Program-made: the position numbers and the translations under genes
From: Limnohabitans radicicola
Lineage (GTDB): Bacteria; Pseudomonadota; Gammaproteobacteria; Burkholderiales; Burkholderiaceae_C
Direction of reading: 5' to 3'
DNA: 64,000 nt
Assembly (NCBI RefSeq): GCF_014837235.1
Contig: NZ_JACYFT010000002.1
Coordinates: 496,001 to 560,000 of the forward strand
In this document: positions 34,263 through 42,765 of the stretch, piece after piece
How positions within the stretch are numbered: position 1 is the first letter of the stretch
Layout of the letters: each line of letters opens with the position of its first letter
The notes under the pieces: model-generated
The model's database searches: none
Told to the model about the DNA's origin: nothing
The model's input: only the letters and a program-made list of their open reading frames with translations

Positions 34263-35192
34263 ATGAGCATCAGTTTGGACGACATCGACTATTTCCTGGC
34301 CGTTGCCGACGAGGGGCAGGTGCGCAAGGCCGCGCTCAGGCTGGGCGTGTCTCAGCCTGCCATCACCAAGGGGCTGCAGCGGCTCGAAAAGACTTTGGGC
34401 TTTGAGCTGTTCGAGCGCAGCGTGCGCGGCATGACGCTCACGCGTGTGGCCGAGCAGTTTCGCCAGCGCACGGGTGCGCTGCGCGGCGTCCTGCACGACG
34501 CGATCAAGGAAGCCACCGACCTGCATCTGGGGGCGCTGGGTTTGCTGCGTGTGGGGGTGTCGCCGCTGTATGCGCAAAAGCTGTTTGTGCCGGCTTTTGT
34601 GCAACTGCACCGCCAGCGGCCTGCCGCCACCGTGCGGGCTTCGGTGCACCTCAATGACGAGTTGTGGCGCCTGTTGCGCCAGGGCGAGCTGGACATGACC
34701 ATCAGCTCCTTGCCCGCCGTGGTGCCTGACGATCTGGAGGTGATCGAGCTGATGCATGACGATGTGTGCATGGTGGTGCGCCATGGGCACCCCTTGCTGG
34801 ACAACCGACGGCTGAAGCTCGGTGATCTGGCTTCGGCCCAATGGATGCTGCCTGGCCCTGGCGTGGCTGCCCGTCGCCATGTGGAAGCTCGCCTGGCGCA
34901 AGCGGGTTTACCGCCACCCAGGATCGCGCTGGAGGTCAGCAACACCTCTGCACAAATGGGCCAAATTTTGCGTGAGACCGATCTGGTTTCGATCATGAGC
35001 GAGTCCATGCTGGCCGGGCCTTCTGGTCAGGGGCTGGAGGTCTTGCCGCTGGCACAAGCCAGGATCCGGCGTGTGGTGGGCATCAGTCTGCTCAAACAGG
35101 CGAGGCAACAGCCGCTGTTGACACGATTTGTTCAGTTGCTGATGGAGATGGCGCCTCAGTCCGCGCCAGTTCAGGCGCTGAACGCCCTCTAG
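34263..35192 (+). CDS. LysR-family transcriptional regulator
   Basis: The 309-residue regulator has an N-terminal winged helix-turn-helix (LDDIDYFLAVADEGQVRKAA, then LGVSQPAITKGLQRLEKTLG, residues about 5-50) and a periplasmic-binding-type effector domain (90-300). It is divergent from the acyl-CoA operon across 106 bases that contain a T-N11-A box, so that operon is its likely target, with a substrate or CoA-pathway intermediate as inducer. ATG at 34263 has GAGG 5 bases upstream; an in-frame TTG at 34239 would place the start inside the operator. Confidence 0.9.
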   Translation: MSISLDDIDYFLAVADEGQVRKAALRLGVSQPAITKGLQRLEKTLGFELFERSVRGMTLTRVAEQFRQRTGALRGVLHDAIKEATDLHLGALGLLRVGVSPLYAQKLFVPAFVQLHRQRPAATVRASVHLNDELWRLLRQGELDMTISSLPAVVPDDLEVIELMHDDVCMVVRHGHPLLDNRRLKLGDLASAQWMLPGPGVAARRHVEARLAQAGLPPPRIALEVSNTSAQMGQILRETDLVSIMSESMLAGPSGQGLEVLPLAQARIRRVVGISLLKQARQQPLLTRFVQLLMEMAPQSAPVQALNAL

Positions 35193-35203
35193 AATCAACC
35201 GCC

Positions 35204-35899
35204 ATGACGCAGTTTCACGCCTTGATCCCCTGTGCCGGTACGGGCAGCCGTGCAGGCACCGCCCGGCCCAAGCAATACCAGCTGGTTGCTGGGCAGCCCA
35301 TGGTCATGCACACGGTGCAAGCCCTCGCGCAGGTGCCACAGCTGGGCAGTGGCTGGCTGGTGCTGTCGCCGCAGGACGACCATGTGTGGCCGATGCAGGA
35401 TTGGCCTGGGCACTTCAGGCGGGTGACTTGCGGTGGCGAAAACCGTGCCGAGAGTGTGTTCAATGGCCTCAAAGCCATGCTGGCCTCAGGTGTAGATCCG
35501 CAGGACTGGGTGCTGGTGCACGACGCGGCGCGTTGCCTGGTCTCTCCCGAATCGGTGAGCCGCCTGATCGACACTTGTCAGAATGACCCCGTGGGCGGTC
35601 TGCTGGCCCTGCCTTTGCCCGACACGCTCAAAAGCGAGGAGGGCGGTCGCGTGGTGGACACGGTACCGCGCGAGCACAAGTGGCTGGCGCAAACCCCGCA
35701 GATGTTCCGTTTGAAAATGCTGCACGATGCACTGGCTGATGTGGCGGGCACTGGCTTTGCTGGCATCACCGACGAGGCCAGCGCCATCGAGCGACGGGGT
35801 CTGAAGCCGCGTCTGGTCGAAGGCTTGGCGCAAAATTTCAAAATCACTTACCCGGCCGATTTTGCGCTGGCCGAGGCGATCCTCAGGAGCAGAGCATGA
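35204..35899 (+). CDS. ispD: 2-C-methyl-D-erythritol 4-phosphate cytidylyltransferase
   Basis: IspD transfers CMP to methylerythritol phosphate in the MEP isoprenoid pathway. The 231-residue protein has the nucleotide loop [20 protein letters not shown] near residues 6-25, the metal/substrate region [20 protein letters not shown] near 103-122, and [19 protein letters not shown] near 190. It overlaps ispF by 4 bases (ATGA), the common pairing of these two genes. A TAGAAT hexamer at 35190-35195 overlaps the LysR stop and lies 8 bases before the ATG, suggesting a near-leaderless mRNA. Confidence 0.94.
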   Translation: MTQFHALIPCAGTGSRAGTARPKQYQLVAGQPMVMHTVQALAQVPQLGSGWLVLSPQDDHVWPMQDWPGHFRRVTCGGENRAESVFNGLKAMLASGVDPQDWVLVHDAARCLVSPESVSRLIDTCQNDPVGGLLALPLPDTLKSEEGGRVVDTVPREHKWLAQTPQMFRLKMLHDALADVAGTGFAGITDEASAIERRGLKPRLVEGLAQNFKITYPADFALAEAILRSRA

Positions 35900-36375
35900 A
35901 TTTCCGCATCGGTGAAGGCTGGGACGTGCATGCCCTGGTGCCGGGTCGCAAACTGATTTTGGGCGGCGTGGAGATTCCCCACACCACGGGCCTGCTGGGC
36001 CATTCGGACGCCGATGTGCTGCTGCACGCCATCACCGATGCGGTGCTGGGTGCGGCCGGGCTGGGCGATATTGGTCGCCATTTCCCGGACACGGATGCGC
36101 AGTTCAAAGGGGCCGATTCGTCGGTTTTGCTGCAAGAGGCCATGCGCCGGGTGCGCGAGCGTGGCTGGGAGCTGGTCAATGTGGACAGCACGATTGTGGC
36201 CCAGGCCCCCAAATTGGCGCCGCACATGACGGCAATCAATGCCTCGGTGGCCCAAGCGCTGGGCGTGCAGCCCGACCAGGTCAACGTCAAAGCCAAGACC
36301 GCCGAAAAGCTCGGCCCCGTGGGCATGGGCCAGAGCATGGAAGCGCGGGCTGTCGCGCTGTTGAAAAAGGGCTGA
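35896..36375 (+). CDS. ispF: 2-C-methyl-D-erythritol 2,4-cyclodiphosphate synthase
   Basis: IspF cyclises the CDP-methylerythritol phosphate product of the pathway and releases CMP. The 159-residue length is standard. Zinc ligands appear in [15 protein letters not shown] (Asp-x-His near residues 8-12) and [18 protein letters not shown] (His near 44); the family signature continues with [18 protein letters not shown], and the C-terminal [17 protein letters not shown] carries the CMP-binding region. It is coupled to ispD. The histidine kinase gene converges on it 40 bases downstream. Confidence 0.95.
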   Translation: MNFRIGEGWDVHALVPGRKLILGGVEIPHTTGLLGHSDADVLLHAITDAVLGAAGLGDIGRHFPDTDAQFKGADSSVLLQEAMRRVRERGWELVNVDSTIVAQAPKLAPHMTAINASVAQALGVQPDQVNVKAKTAEKLGPVGMGQSMEARAVALLKKG

Positions 36376-36415
36376 CCCTCAACCTGACCCCAGTCCGATC
36401 TGCAGACGCAGACCC

Positions 36416-37774
36416 TCAGAGGGCCTGTTTGAGTTTGATCAGAGCCGTGAGCCCGCCGCCGCTGTGGTTGGCCACGGCAAATGAGCCGCCCATGCGTTGC
36501 ACCGCACGTTCCACGATGGCCAGGCCCAGGCCCGATCCGGTGGCCGAGGTGCGAGCTTCGTTGCCCCTGAAGAAGGGCTCGGTCAGGTGCTGCAGGTTCT
36601 GCTGCGGCACGCCTGGTCCTTGGTCACTCAGGCGCAGCAGCACGGCCAAGTCTTGCACTTGGGCCTCGATGCGCACACGGGTGATGCCGTCGCTCACGCT
36701 TTGACCATAGCGCCTGGCGTTTTCCAGCAGATTCGAGATCACGCGGCCCAGCTCTACCGCGTCGGCCAGCACCTGCAAGTCTTCTGGCAAATCGACCTCG
36801 ATCTTCATACGAGACTGGCTTTTGAAGGGTGTGATGCAGCGACTCACCACCGCTGCCAGCAGCACCGGGGTCAGGTCGGTGTGGTCGGGGCGGGCATAGT
36901 CGAGGAATTTGTCAATGATGTCGTCGAGCTGTGCAATGTCGGCGGCCATGGCTTCCTGCGCGGTGGCATCGGGCACACTCAGCTCGGTCTCCAGACGCAG
37001 CCGGGCCAGTGGGGTGCGCAGATCGTGCGAGATGCCAGCCAGCATCAGGCGGCGTTCCTGCTCCACCTTGGCCAGCCGCTCGGCCATGCGGTTGAAGCCG
37101 ACATTGACCTCGCGGATTTCGTGGGTGCTGACTTCTTCGTCCAGGGGTTGGGTGGGGAACTGTCCTTCGCGCAGTTGTGAGGCGGCCAGCGATAACTTTT
37201 TGAGTGGGCGGTTGATCAGCCCGGCCAGCAAGGCGGCGCCCGTCATCGACAGCGCCATGGCCAGCCCCAGCCAGACCAACCAGGTGCTGTTGTCCATCGG
37301 GCGCAGGCGGTCCGGGTCCATTTGAAGCCAGTAGCTGTCGCGCTCGATCCGAAAGCCCACCCACAGACCGGTTTCCTGGTTGACGCTGGAGGCCACCACC
37401 GTGCCAGGACCCAGGCGTTCTTCCAGGGCATTGGCCAGACGGGTTTCCAATGCGCTCTCGCCAAAGGGGCGGATTTGGTCATCGGGTTCGCGCATCACCA
37501 GCTTGACGTCTTCTTCGTCAGCGAGGTCTTTGAGCAACGAGACACGGGCAATGGCGTCGGTGTGGATCAGGGCGCTGCGCGTGAGGTTGACCACGGTGGC
37601 GATCTGATGCGCGTTGCGCAGGATGCGCGGTTCGTACTCTTGCGTGCGAAAAAGTTGCAGCCAGGCGACCGTACTGCCCAGAATCAGCAGGCCCAGCAAG
37701 ATGAAGGTGCGCCAGAACAGGCTCAAGCCCCGGCGGGTTTGGGTGTCGGTCGCTTCTTGCTGGTGGGCGTTCAT
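36416..37774 (-). CDS. EnvZ/RisS-like sensor histidine kinase
   Basis: The 452-residue sensor has two membrane helices (about 18-41 and 165-187) around a periplasmic domain of about 120 residues, a HAMP domain (188-240), a dimerisation/phosphoacceptor helix with H250 in GISHDLRTPLARLRLE, and an ATPase domain with N-box VISNLLENARRYGQ, G1 SDQGPGVP and G2 GSGLGLAIVERAV. The layout and the adjacent OmpR-family regulator match EnvZ-OmpR and the RisS-RisA pair of Bordetella/Burkholderia. It follows the regulator gene after 7 bases. ATG at 37774 is chosen since the longer frame would overlap the regulator. Confidence 0.88.
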   Translation of the reverse strand: MNAHQQEATDTQTRRGLSLFWRTFILLGLLILGSTVAWLQLFRTQEYEPRILRNAHQIATVVNLTRSALIHTDAIARVSLLKDLADEEDVKLVMREPDDQIRPFGESALETRLANALEERLGPGTVVASSVNQETGLWVGFRIERDSYWLQMDPDRLRPMDNSTWLVWLGLAMALSMTGAALLAGLINRPLKKLSLAASQLREGQFPTQPLDEEVSTHEIREVNVGFNRMAERLAKVEQERRLMLAGISHDLRTPLARLRLETELSVPDATAQEAMAADIAQLDDIIDKFLDYARPDHTDLTPVLLAAVVSRCITPFKSQSRMKIEVDLPEDLQVLADAVELGRVISNLLENARRYGQSVSDGITRVRIEAQVQDLAVLLRLSDQGPGVPQQNLQHLTEPFFRGNEARTSATGSGLGLAIVERAVQRMGGSFAVANHSGGGLTALIKLKQAL

Positions 37775-37781
37775 TCGCAGC

Positions 37782-38513
37782 TCAGGCCGAGCCGTCCGGC
37801 ACGAAGACGTAGCCCACACCCCAGACGGTCTGGATGATGCGCGGGTGAGCGGCATCCACTTCGATCATTTTGCGCAGGCGTGAGACCTGCACGTCCAGGC
37901 TGCGGTCAAACGGCTCAAACTCGCGCCCGCGTGCCAGCTGGGCCAGCTTGTCGCGGCTCAGGGCTTGGCGCGGGTGGCGGGCCAGGGCCTTGAGCATGGC
38001 GAATTCACCGCTGGTGAGCGCGATGTCCTGACCGTTCTTTTGCAGCGAGCGGGCGCCCAGATCGAACACAAAGTCTCCGAAGGTGATGACTTCCTGTTCG
38101 GCACTGGGAGCACCGGGTGACTCCACCACCGGGCGGCGGCGCAGCACGGCCTGGATCCGGGCCAACAGCTCGCGCGGGTTGAACGGTTTGCCCAGGTAGT
38201 CGTCGGCGCCGATCTCCAACCCGGTGATGCGGTCGGTGTCTTCGCCCTTGGCCGTGAGCATGATGATCGGCGTGCGAACCCCTTCGCTGCGCAAGCGCTT
38301 GCAGATGCTCAGCCCGTCTTCGCCAGGCAGCATGACGTCAAGCACCAGCAAGTCCACGGTTTCGCGCTGCATGATGCGTTGCAGGGCGCGGGCATCTTCG
38401 GCCAGCAGCACATCGAAGCCCTGCTGCGACAGGTAACGCCTGAGCAGGTCGCGGATGCGGGTGTCGTCATCGACGACGACGATCTTGTCCAGTCGGGATG
38501 CGGGTGAAGTCAT
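37782..38513 (-). CDS. OmpR/RisA-like response regulator
   Basis: The 243-residue regulator has a receiver domain with the acidic pair in VVVDDDTRIRDLL, phosphoacceptor D59 in LLVLDVMLPGEDGLSICKRL and conserved lysine in DYLGKPFNPRELL near residue 109, and a C-terminal winged helix (about 140-240, ending RIIQTVWGVGYVFVPDG). These features are those of the OmpR/PhoB family, and the protein is close in layout to OmpR. It is cotranscribed with the downstream kinase. Targets could include porins and envelope genes; none is evident in this window. Confidence 0.9.
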   Translation of the reverse strand: MTSPASRLDKIVVVDDDTRIRDLLRRYLSQQGFDVLLAEDARALQRIMQRETVDLLVLDVMLPGEDGLSICKRLRSEGVRTPIIMLTAKGEDTDRITGLEIGADDYLGKPFNPRELLARIQAVLRRRPVVESPGAPSAEQEVITFGDFVFDLGARSLQKNGQDIALTSGEFAMLKALARHPRQALSRDKLAQLARGREFEPFDRSLDVQVSRLRKMIEVDAAHPRIIQTVWGVGYVFVPDGSA

Positions 38514-38546
38514 CGGCAGGCCCTGTGCTTGGGTGAAAGACGATTC

Positions 38547-39317
<771 letters not shown>

Positions 39318-39424
39318 TTTTCTTTCTCCGGATGATTTACGATGATGAAAAACCCATTATGACCCGTCCAAAAGCCTGTCCTGCTGACGCAGCCCGGTGA
39401 TTGTTTCTGATTGTGAAGTCCGCC

Positions 39425-40327
39425 ATGCTGCAGCCCTGCCTTGACCATGTGAATTGCCCTCATCCGGAGGGCCAGCACCGTATGGCTTACTGGAGCTGGG
39501 GCGATCCCTTGGCGGCCAATGTGGTCGTCTGCGTGCACGGTCTGACCCGCCAGGGGCGGGACTTTGACCGACTGGCCCGGGCGTTGGTCCAGCGTTCGAC
39601 CGAGCCCCTGCGGGTGGTGTGCCCCGATGTGGCCGGGCGTGGTCAAAGCGACTGGCTGCCTGTGGGGGCGCTGTACCAGGTCCCCCAATACGCTTCGGAC
39701 ATGCTCGCCTTGCTGGGGCAATTGCATACTGCGGCGCCCATATCCCAGCTCGATTGGGTGGGCACGAGCATGGGCGGACTCATCGGCATGGTGGTGTCTG
39801 GTCAGCCCGGTTTGCCACTGCCTGCGGCTGTTCGCCGTCTGGTGCTCAACGACGTGGGCCCGGCGATCAGCTGGGCGGCGGTTCAAAAAATGCAGCAGTA
39901 CGCAGGGCGTTATGGCCGCTACGCTGATCTGGCCGAGGCTGCAGCGGCCATGCGGGCCTTGTCTGTGGGCTTTGGTCCGGTGCCCGACGATGTCTGGCTC
40001 GACATGTCGTCGCACATGGTGCGCGATTTGCCCGAAGGGGGCGTGACGCTGCACTACGACCCGGCCATCGGCGAGCCCGTTCGGGCCTTGACGGCAGAAG
40101 CCGCGCAGGCGGGCGAGGCCCTGCTGTGGTCGGTGTACGACCAGATCCAGGCCCAGGTCCTGCTGATCCGTGGCCAGGACTCGGACCTGCTATTGCCGTC
40201 CACCGCACTGGCCATGACCGGGCGCGGCCCCCGCGCCCGTCTGGTCGAGTGGGCGGGTATTGGCCATGCGCCCACCTTGACGGCGCCCGAGCAGATCGAG
40301 GTTCTGGCAGATTTCTTGCTGAAGTGA
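39425..40327 (+). CDS. Alpha/beta hydrolase
   Basis: The 300-residue alpha/beta hydrolase has the oxyanion motif CVHGLTRQGRDFDRL near residues 36-50, nucleophile serine in WVGTSMGGLIGMVV near 112-125, an aspartate in IRGQDSDLLLP and a histidine in WAGIGHAPTLTAPEQ near 277-291, so the catalytic triad is complete. Such proteins next to relA in Burkholderiales are annotated only as alpha/beta hydrolases. Ester or lactone hydrolysis is plausible; the substrate is unknown. ATG at 39425 is used; a TTG at 39401 would add 8 residues. Confidence 0.82.
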   Translation: MLQPCLDHVNCPHPEGQHRMAYWSWGDPLAANVVVCVHGLTRQGRDFDRLARALVQRSTEPLRVVCPDVAGRGQSDWLPVGALYQVPQYASDMLALLGQLHTAAPISQLDWVGTSMGGLIGMVVSGQPGLPLPAAVRRLVLNDVGPAISWAAVQKMQQYAGRYGRYADLAEAAAAMRALSVGFGPVPDDVWLDMSSHMVRDLPEGGVTLHYDPAIGEPVRALTAEAAQAGEALLWSVYDQIQAQVLLIRGQDSDLLLPSTALAMTGRGPRARLVEWAGIGHAPTLTAPEQIEVLADFLLK

Positions 40328-40334
40328 TGGCGCG

Positions 40335-42566
40335 ATGGTGATGTCCAATACTTCCAATCCCCAAAACGGGGCAAGTTCCTCTGACCCCCACTTGCCGCCA
40401 GTGCTGCAAGCCACGGCCGAGGTGTCTGCCAGCGGTGATGTGCTGCAGCGTGCACGCGCTTTTGCCCAGCCGCTGATCGACAGCGAGTTGCTCGACACCG
40501 CAGAAAACGTTTGGGCGCACGCGCAGGCGTCGGCGGCCATCCTGGCCGACATTGGTGGCTCGGTCGACATGCAGGCGGCCATTTATCTGGTCTATGCCTG
40601 CCCGCACCTGAACAAGCCCGAAGAGGTCTTGACCAAGGCCTTTGGTGCGAATCTGGCCCAACTCGCCATGCAGACCAACCAGCTGGTGCACCTCCAGCGC
40701 ATGTCCCGCGCGGCAGCCAGCACTGCCATGCCAGGCGACGACCCCAAGCTGCAGACCGAGAACGTGCGCAAGATGCTGCTGGCCTTCAGCCGGGACCTGC
40801 GCGTCGTCATGTTGCGCCTGGCCTCGCGTTTGCAGACCTTGCGTCACTTTGCCGCCAGCAAGTTGCCCGTGCCAGCTGCGCTGGCACACGAATCGCTGCA
40901 TGTGTTCGCGCCGCTCACCAACCGGTTGGGCATTTGGCAGATCAAGTGGGAGATGGAGGATCTGTCTTTCCGTTTTCTGGAGCCCGACACTTACAAACAA
41001 GTTGCCCGCCTGCTGGACGAAAAGCGGGCGGAGCGCGAGTCCTACATGACCGCGATCAGCCAGCGCTTGCAGACCGAGTTGTCGGCCCAAGGCGTCCGTG
41101 CGCAGGTGCAGGGTCGCCCCAAGCACATCTACAGCATCGTCAAGAAGATGCGGGGCAAGTCCCTGCCTTTTGAGCGCGTCTTCGACATCCGGGCCTTGCG
41201 GGTGGTGGTACCCCAGGTGGTGGATTGCTACCAGGCTCTCAGCTGGGTGCACGAGCACTTCACCCCCATCACCGAAGAGTTTGACGACTACATCGCCAAG
41301 CCCAAAGCCAACGGCTACCAGTCCTTGCACACGGTGGTGCGCGATGTCGATGGCCGCCCGATCGAGATCCAGATCCGCACGCAGGCCATGCACGACCACG
41401 CCGAAAACGGGGTGGCTGCGCACTGGGCCTACAAGGAAGCGGGCACCAAAGGCTATGCGGGCGTCAGCGCCACCAGCGCCTACGACGCCAAAATCGCTGT
41501 GCTGCGCCAACTGCTGGCCTGGGAGCGCGATTTGTCGGGGGCAGGGCAGGACAAAGGCTTGTTTGACGACCGCATCTATGTGCTCACACCCGATGCCGCC
41601 ATCGTCGAGCTGCCGCAAGGCGCCACCCCCATCGACTTTGCCTACACGCTGCACACCAACCTGGGTCACCGCTGTCGGGGCGCCAAGGTCGACGGGGCCA
41701 TGGTGCCGCTCAACACGCCGCTGGCCAACGGCCAGACGGTGGAGATCACGGCGATCAAGGAGGGTGGGCCCTCGCGTGACTGGCTGAACCTGGAGCTGGG
41801 TTTTTTGGTCAGCTCGCGGGCGCGGGCCAAGGTGCGGGCCTGGTTCAACGCCCAGATCAGCAGCGAAAACATCGCCCGCGGCCGCGAGGCGGTCGAAAAA
41901 CTCTTGCAGCGCGAAGGCCGCACCGCCATGCGACTGGAAGACTTGGCGGCCCAGCTGGGCTTCAAGTCGGCCGATGGCTTGTTTGAGGTGGTGGGCAAGG
42001 ACGAGTATTCGCTGCGCAACATCGAGGTGTTGCTCAACCCGCCCGAGCCGGCGCTCACGCCCGACGAGATCGTGCTGCAACGCAAGTCGCGGGGCAGCCG
42101 CCACCCCAAGTCGCCCTCGGGCGTGCTGGTGGTGGGCGTGGACTCCTTGCTCACGCAGCTGTCGCGCTGCTGCAAGCCTGCGCCACCCGACGCCATCAGC
42201 GGTTTTGTGACGCGTGGCAAGGGCGTGAGCATCCACCGCCAGGACTGCAGCAACTTCCGGGAACTGAATCTGCGCAACCCCGAGCGCGTGATCGACGTGC
42301 GTTGGGGCGAACGCAAGCCCGGACCCGATGCGGCGGTGTACCCGGTGGACGTGGCGGTAGAGGCCGTCGACCGCCAGGGTTTGCTGCGCGACATCTCCGA
42401 GGTGTTCTCCAAAGAAAAAATGAACGTGATCGGTGTGCAGACGCAGTCGATCAAGGGCATGGCCTGGATGACCTTCACGGTGGAAATTTCCGATTCCGCC
42501 ATGCTCGCCCGCGTGCTGGGCAGCGTGAAAAGTGTCAAAGGCGTTCGCAACGCCAGAAGGCGCTAG
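40335..42566 (+). CDS. relA: GTP pyrophosphokinase RelA ((p)ppGpp synthetase)
   Basis: RelA makes (p)ppGpp on starved ribosomes. The 743-residue order is: degenerate HD hydrolase region (about 45-200), where the active HDxxED is absent and the segment reads YLVYACPHLNKPEEV; synthetase domain (230-370) with RPKHIYSIVKKMRGKSLPFE, FDDYIAKPKANGYQSLHTVV and EIQIRTQAMHDHAENGVAAHW; TGS domain (about 405-470, DRIYVLTPDAAIVELPQGAT); a zinc-finger-like RCCKPAPPD region; and a C-terminal ACT domain. The lost hydrolase site marks it as RelA rather than SpoT. A second ATG at 40341 is an equally possible start. It is 7 bases after the hydrolase gene. Confidence 0.94.
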   Translation: MVMSNTSNPQNGASSSDPHLPPVLQATAEVSASGDVLQRARAFAQPLIDSELLDTAENVWAHAQASAAILADIGGSVDMQAAIYLVYACPHLNKPEEVLTKAFGANLAQLAMQTNQLVHLQRMSRAAASTAMPGDDPKLQTENVRKMLLAFSRDLRVVMLRLASRLQTLRHFAASKLPVPAALAHESLHVFAPLTNRLGIWQIKWEMEDLSFRFLEPDTYKQVARLLDEKRAERESYMTAISQRLQTELSAQGVRAQVQGRPKHIYSIVKKMRGKSLPFERVFDIRALRVVVPQVVDCYQALSWVHEHFTPITEEFDDYIAKPKANGYQSLHTVVRDVDGRPIEIQIRTQAMHDHAENGVAAHWAYKEAGTKGYAGVSATSAYDAKIAVLRQLLAWERDLSGAGQDKGLFDDRIYVLTPDAAIVELPQGATPIDFAYTLHTNLGHRCRGAKVDGAMVPLNTPLANGQTVEITAIKEGGPSRDWLNLELGFLVSSRARAKVRAWFNAQISSENIARGREAVEKLLQREGRTAMRLEDLAAQLGFKSADGLFEVVGKDEYSLRNIEVLLNPPEPALTPDEIVLQRKSRGSRHPKSPSGVLVVGVDSLLTQLSRCCKPAPPDAISGFVTRGKGVSIHRQDCSNFRELNLRNPERVIDVRWGERKPGPDAAVYPVDVAVEAVDRQGLLRDISEVFSKEKMNVIGVQTQSIKGMAWMTFTVEISDSAMLARVLGSVKSVKGVRNARRR

Positions 42567-42575
42567 TTTTGCTGC

Positions 42576-42581
42576 TATAAT
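42576..42581 (+). promoter_or_regulatory. -10 element of the tRNA-Val promoter
   Basis: A perfect TATAAT lies 12 bases before the tRNA 5' end, so the primary transcript should start around 42588. No strong -35 match is seen 17 bases upstream. The hexamer is 10 bases after the relA stop codon, so the tRNA has its own promoter. Confidence 0.65.
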
Positions 42582-42592
42582 TGAGGTCTCTC

Positions 42593-42669
42593 AGGCGCGT
42601 AGCTCAGTTGGTTAGAGCACCACCTTGACATGGTGGGGGTCGCTAGTTCGAATCTAGTCGCGCCTACCA
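42593..42669 (+). tRNA. tRNA-Val (GAC)
   Basis: The 77-base cloverleaf includes an encoded CCA. The acceptor stem AGGCGCG pairs with CGCGCCT, the D arm is GCTC-AGTTGGTTA-GAGC, the anticodon stem CCACC/GGTGG holds the loop TTGACAT with anticodon GAC, and the T arm GCTAG-TTCGAAT-CTAGT is intact with one G-U closing pair. GAC reads the valine codons GUC and GUU. It is a single tRNA between relA and an exported protein gene. Confidence 0.96.
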
Positions 42670-42686
42670 AATTTGGTAGGAAAATA

Positions 42687-42718
42687 AAGCACTTGGCGGC
42701 AACGCCAGGTGCTTTTTT
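42687..42718 (+). terminator. Intrinsic terminator after tRNA-Val
   Basis: AAGCACTTGGCG pairs with CGCCAGGTGCTT around a GCAA tetraloop and is followed by TTTTTT. It lies 17 bases past the tRNA and isolates the tRNA transcript from the following gene. Confidence 0.92.
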
Positions 42719-42765
42719 GTTTGGGCCTTGCGGGCCATTTCGCTCATCCACTTGGGGTGGTGCTT

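Noticed and set aside
39867..42236. A 789-codon minus-strand frame opposite relA
   Set aside because: The codon pattern follows the relA strand; the antisense product is a shadow of GC-rich codons.
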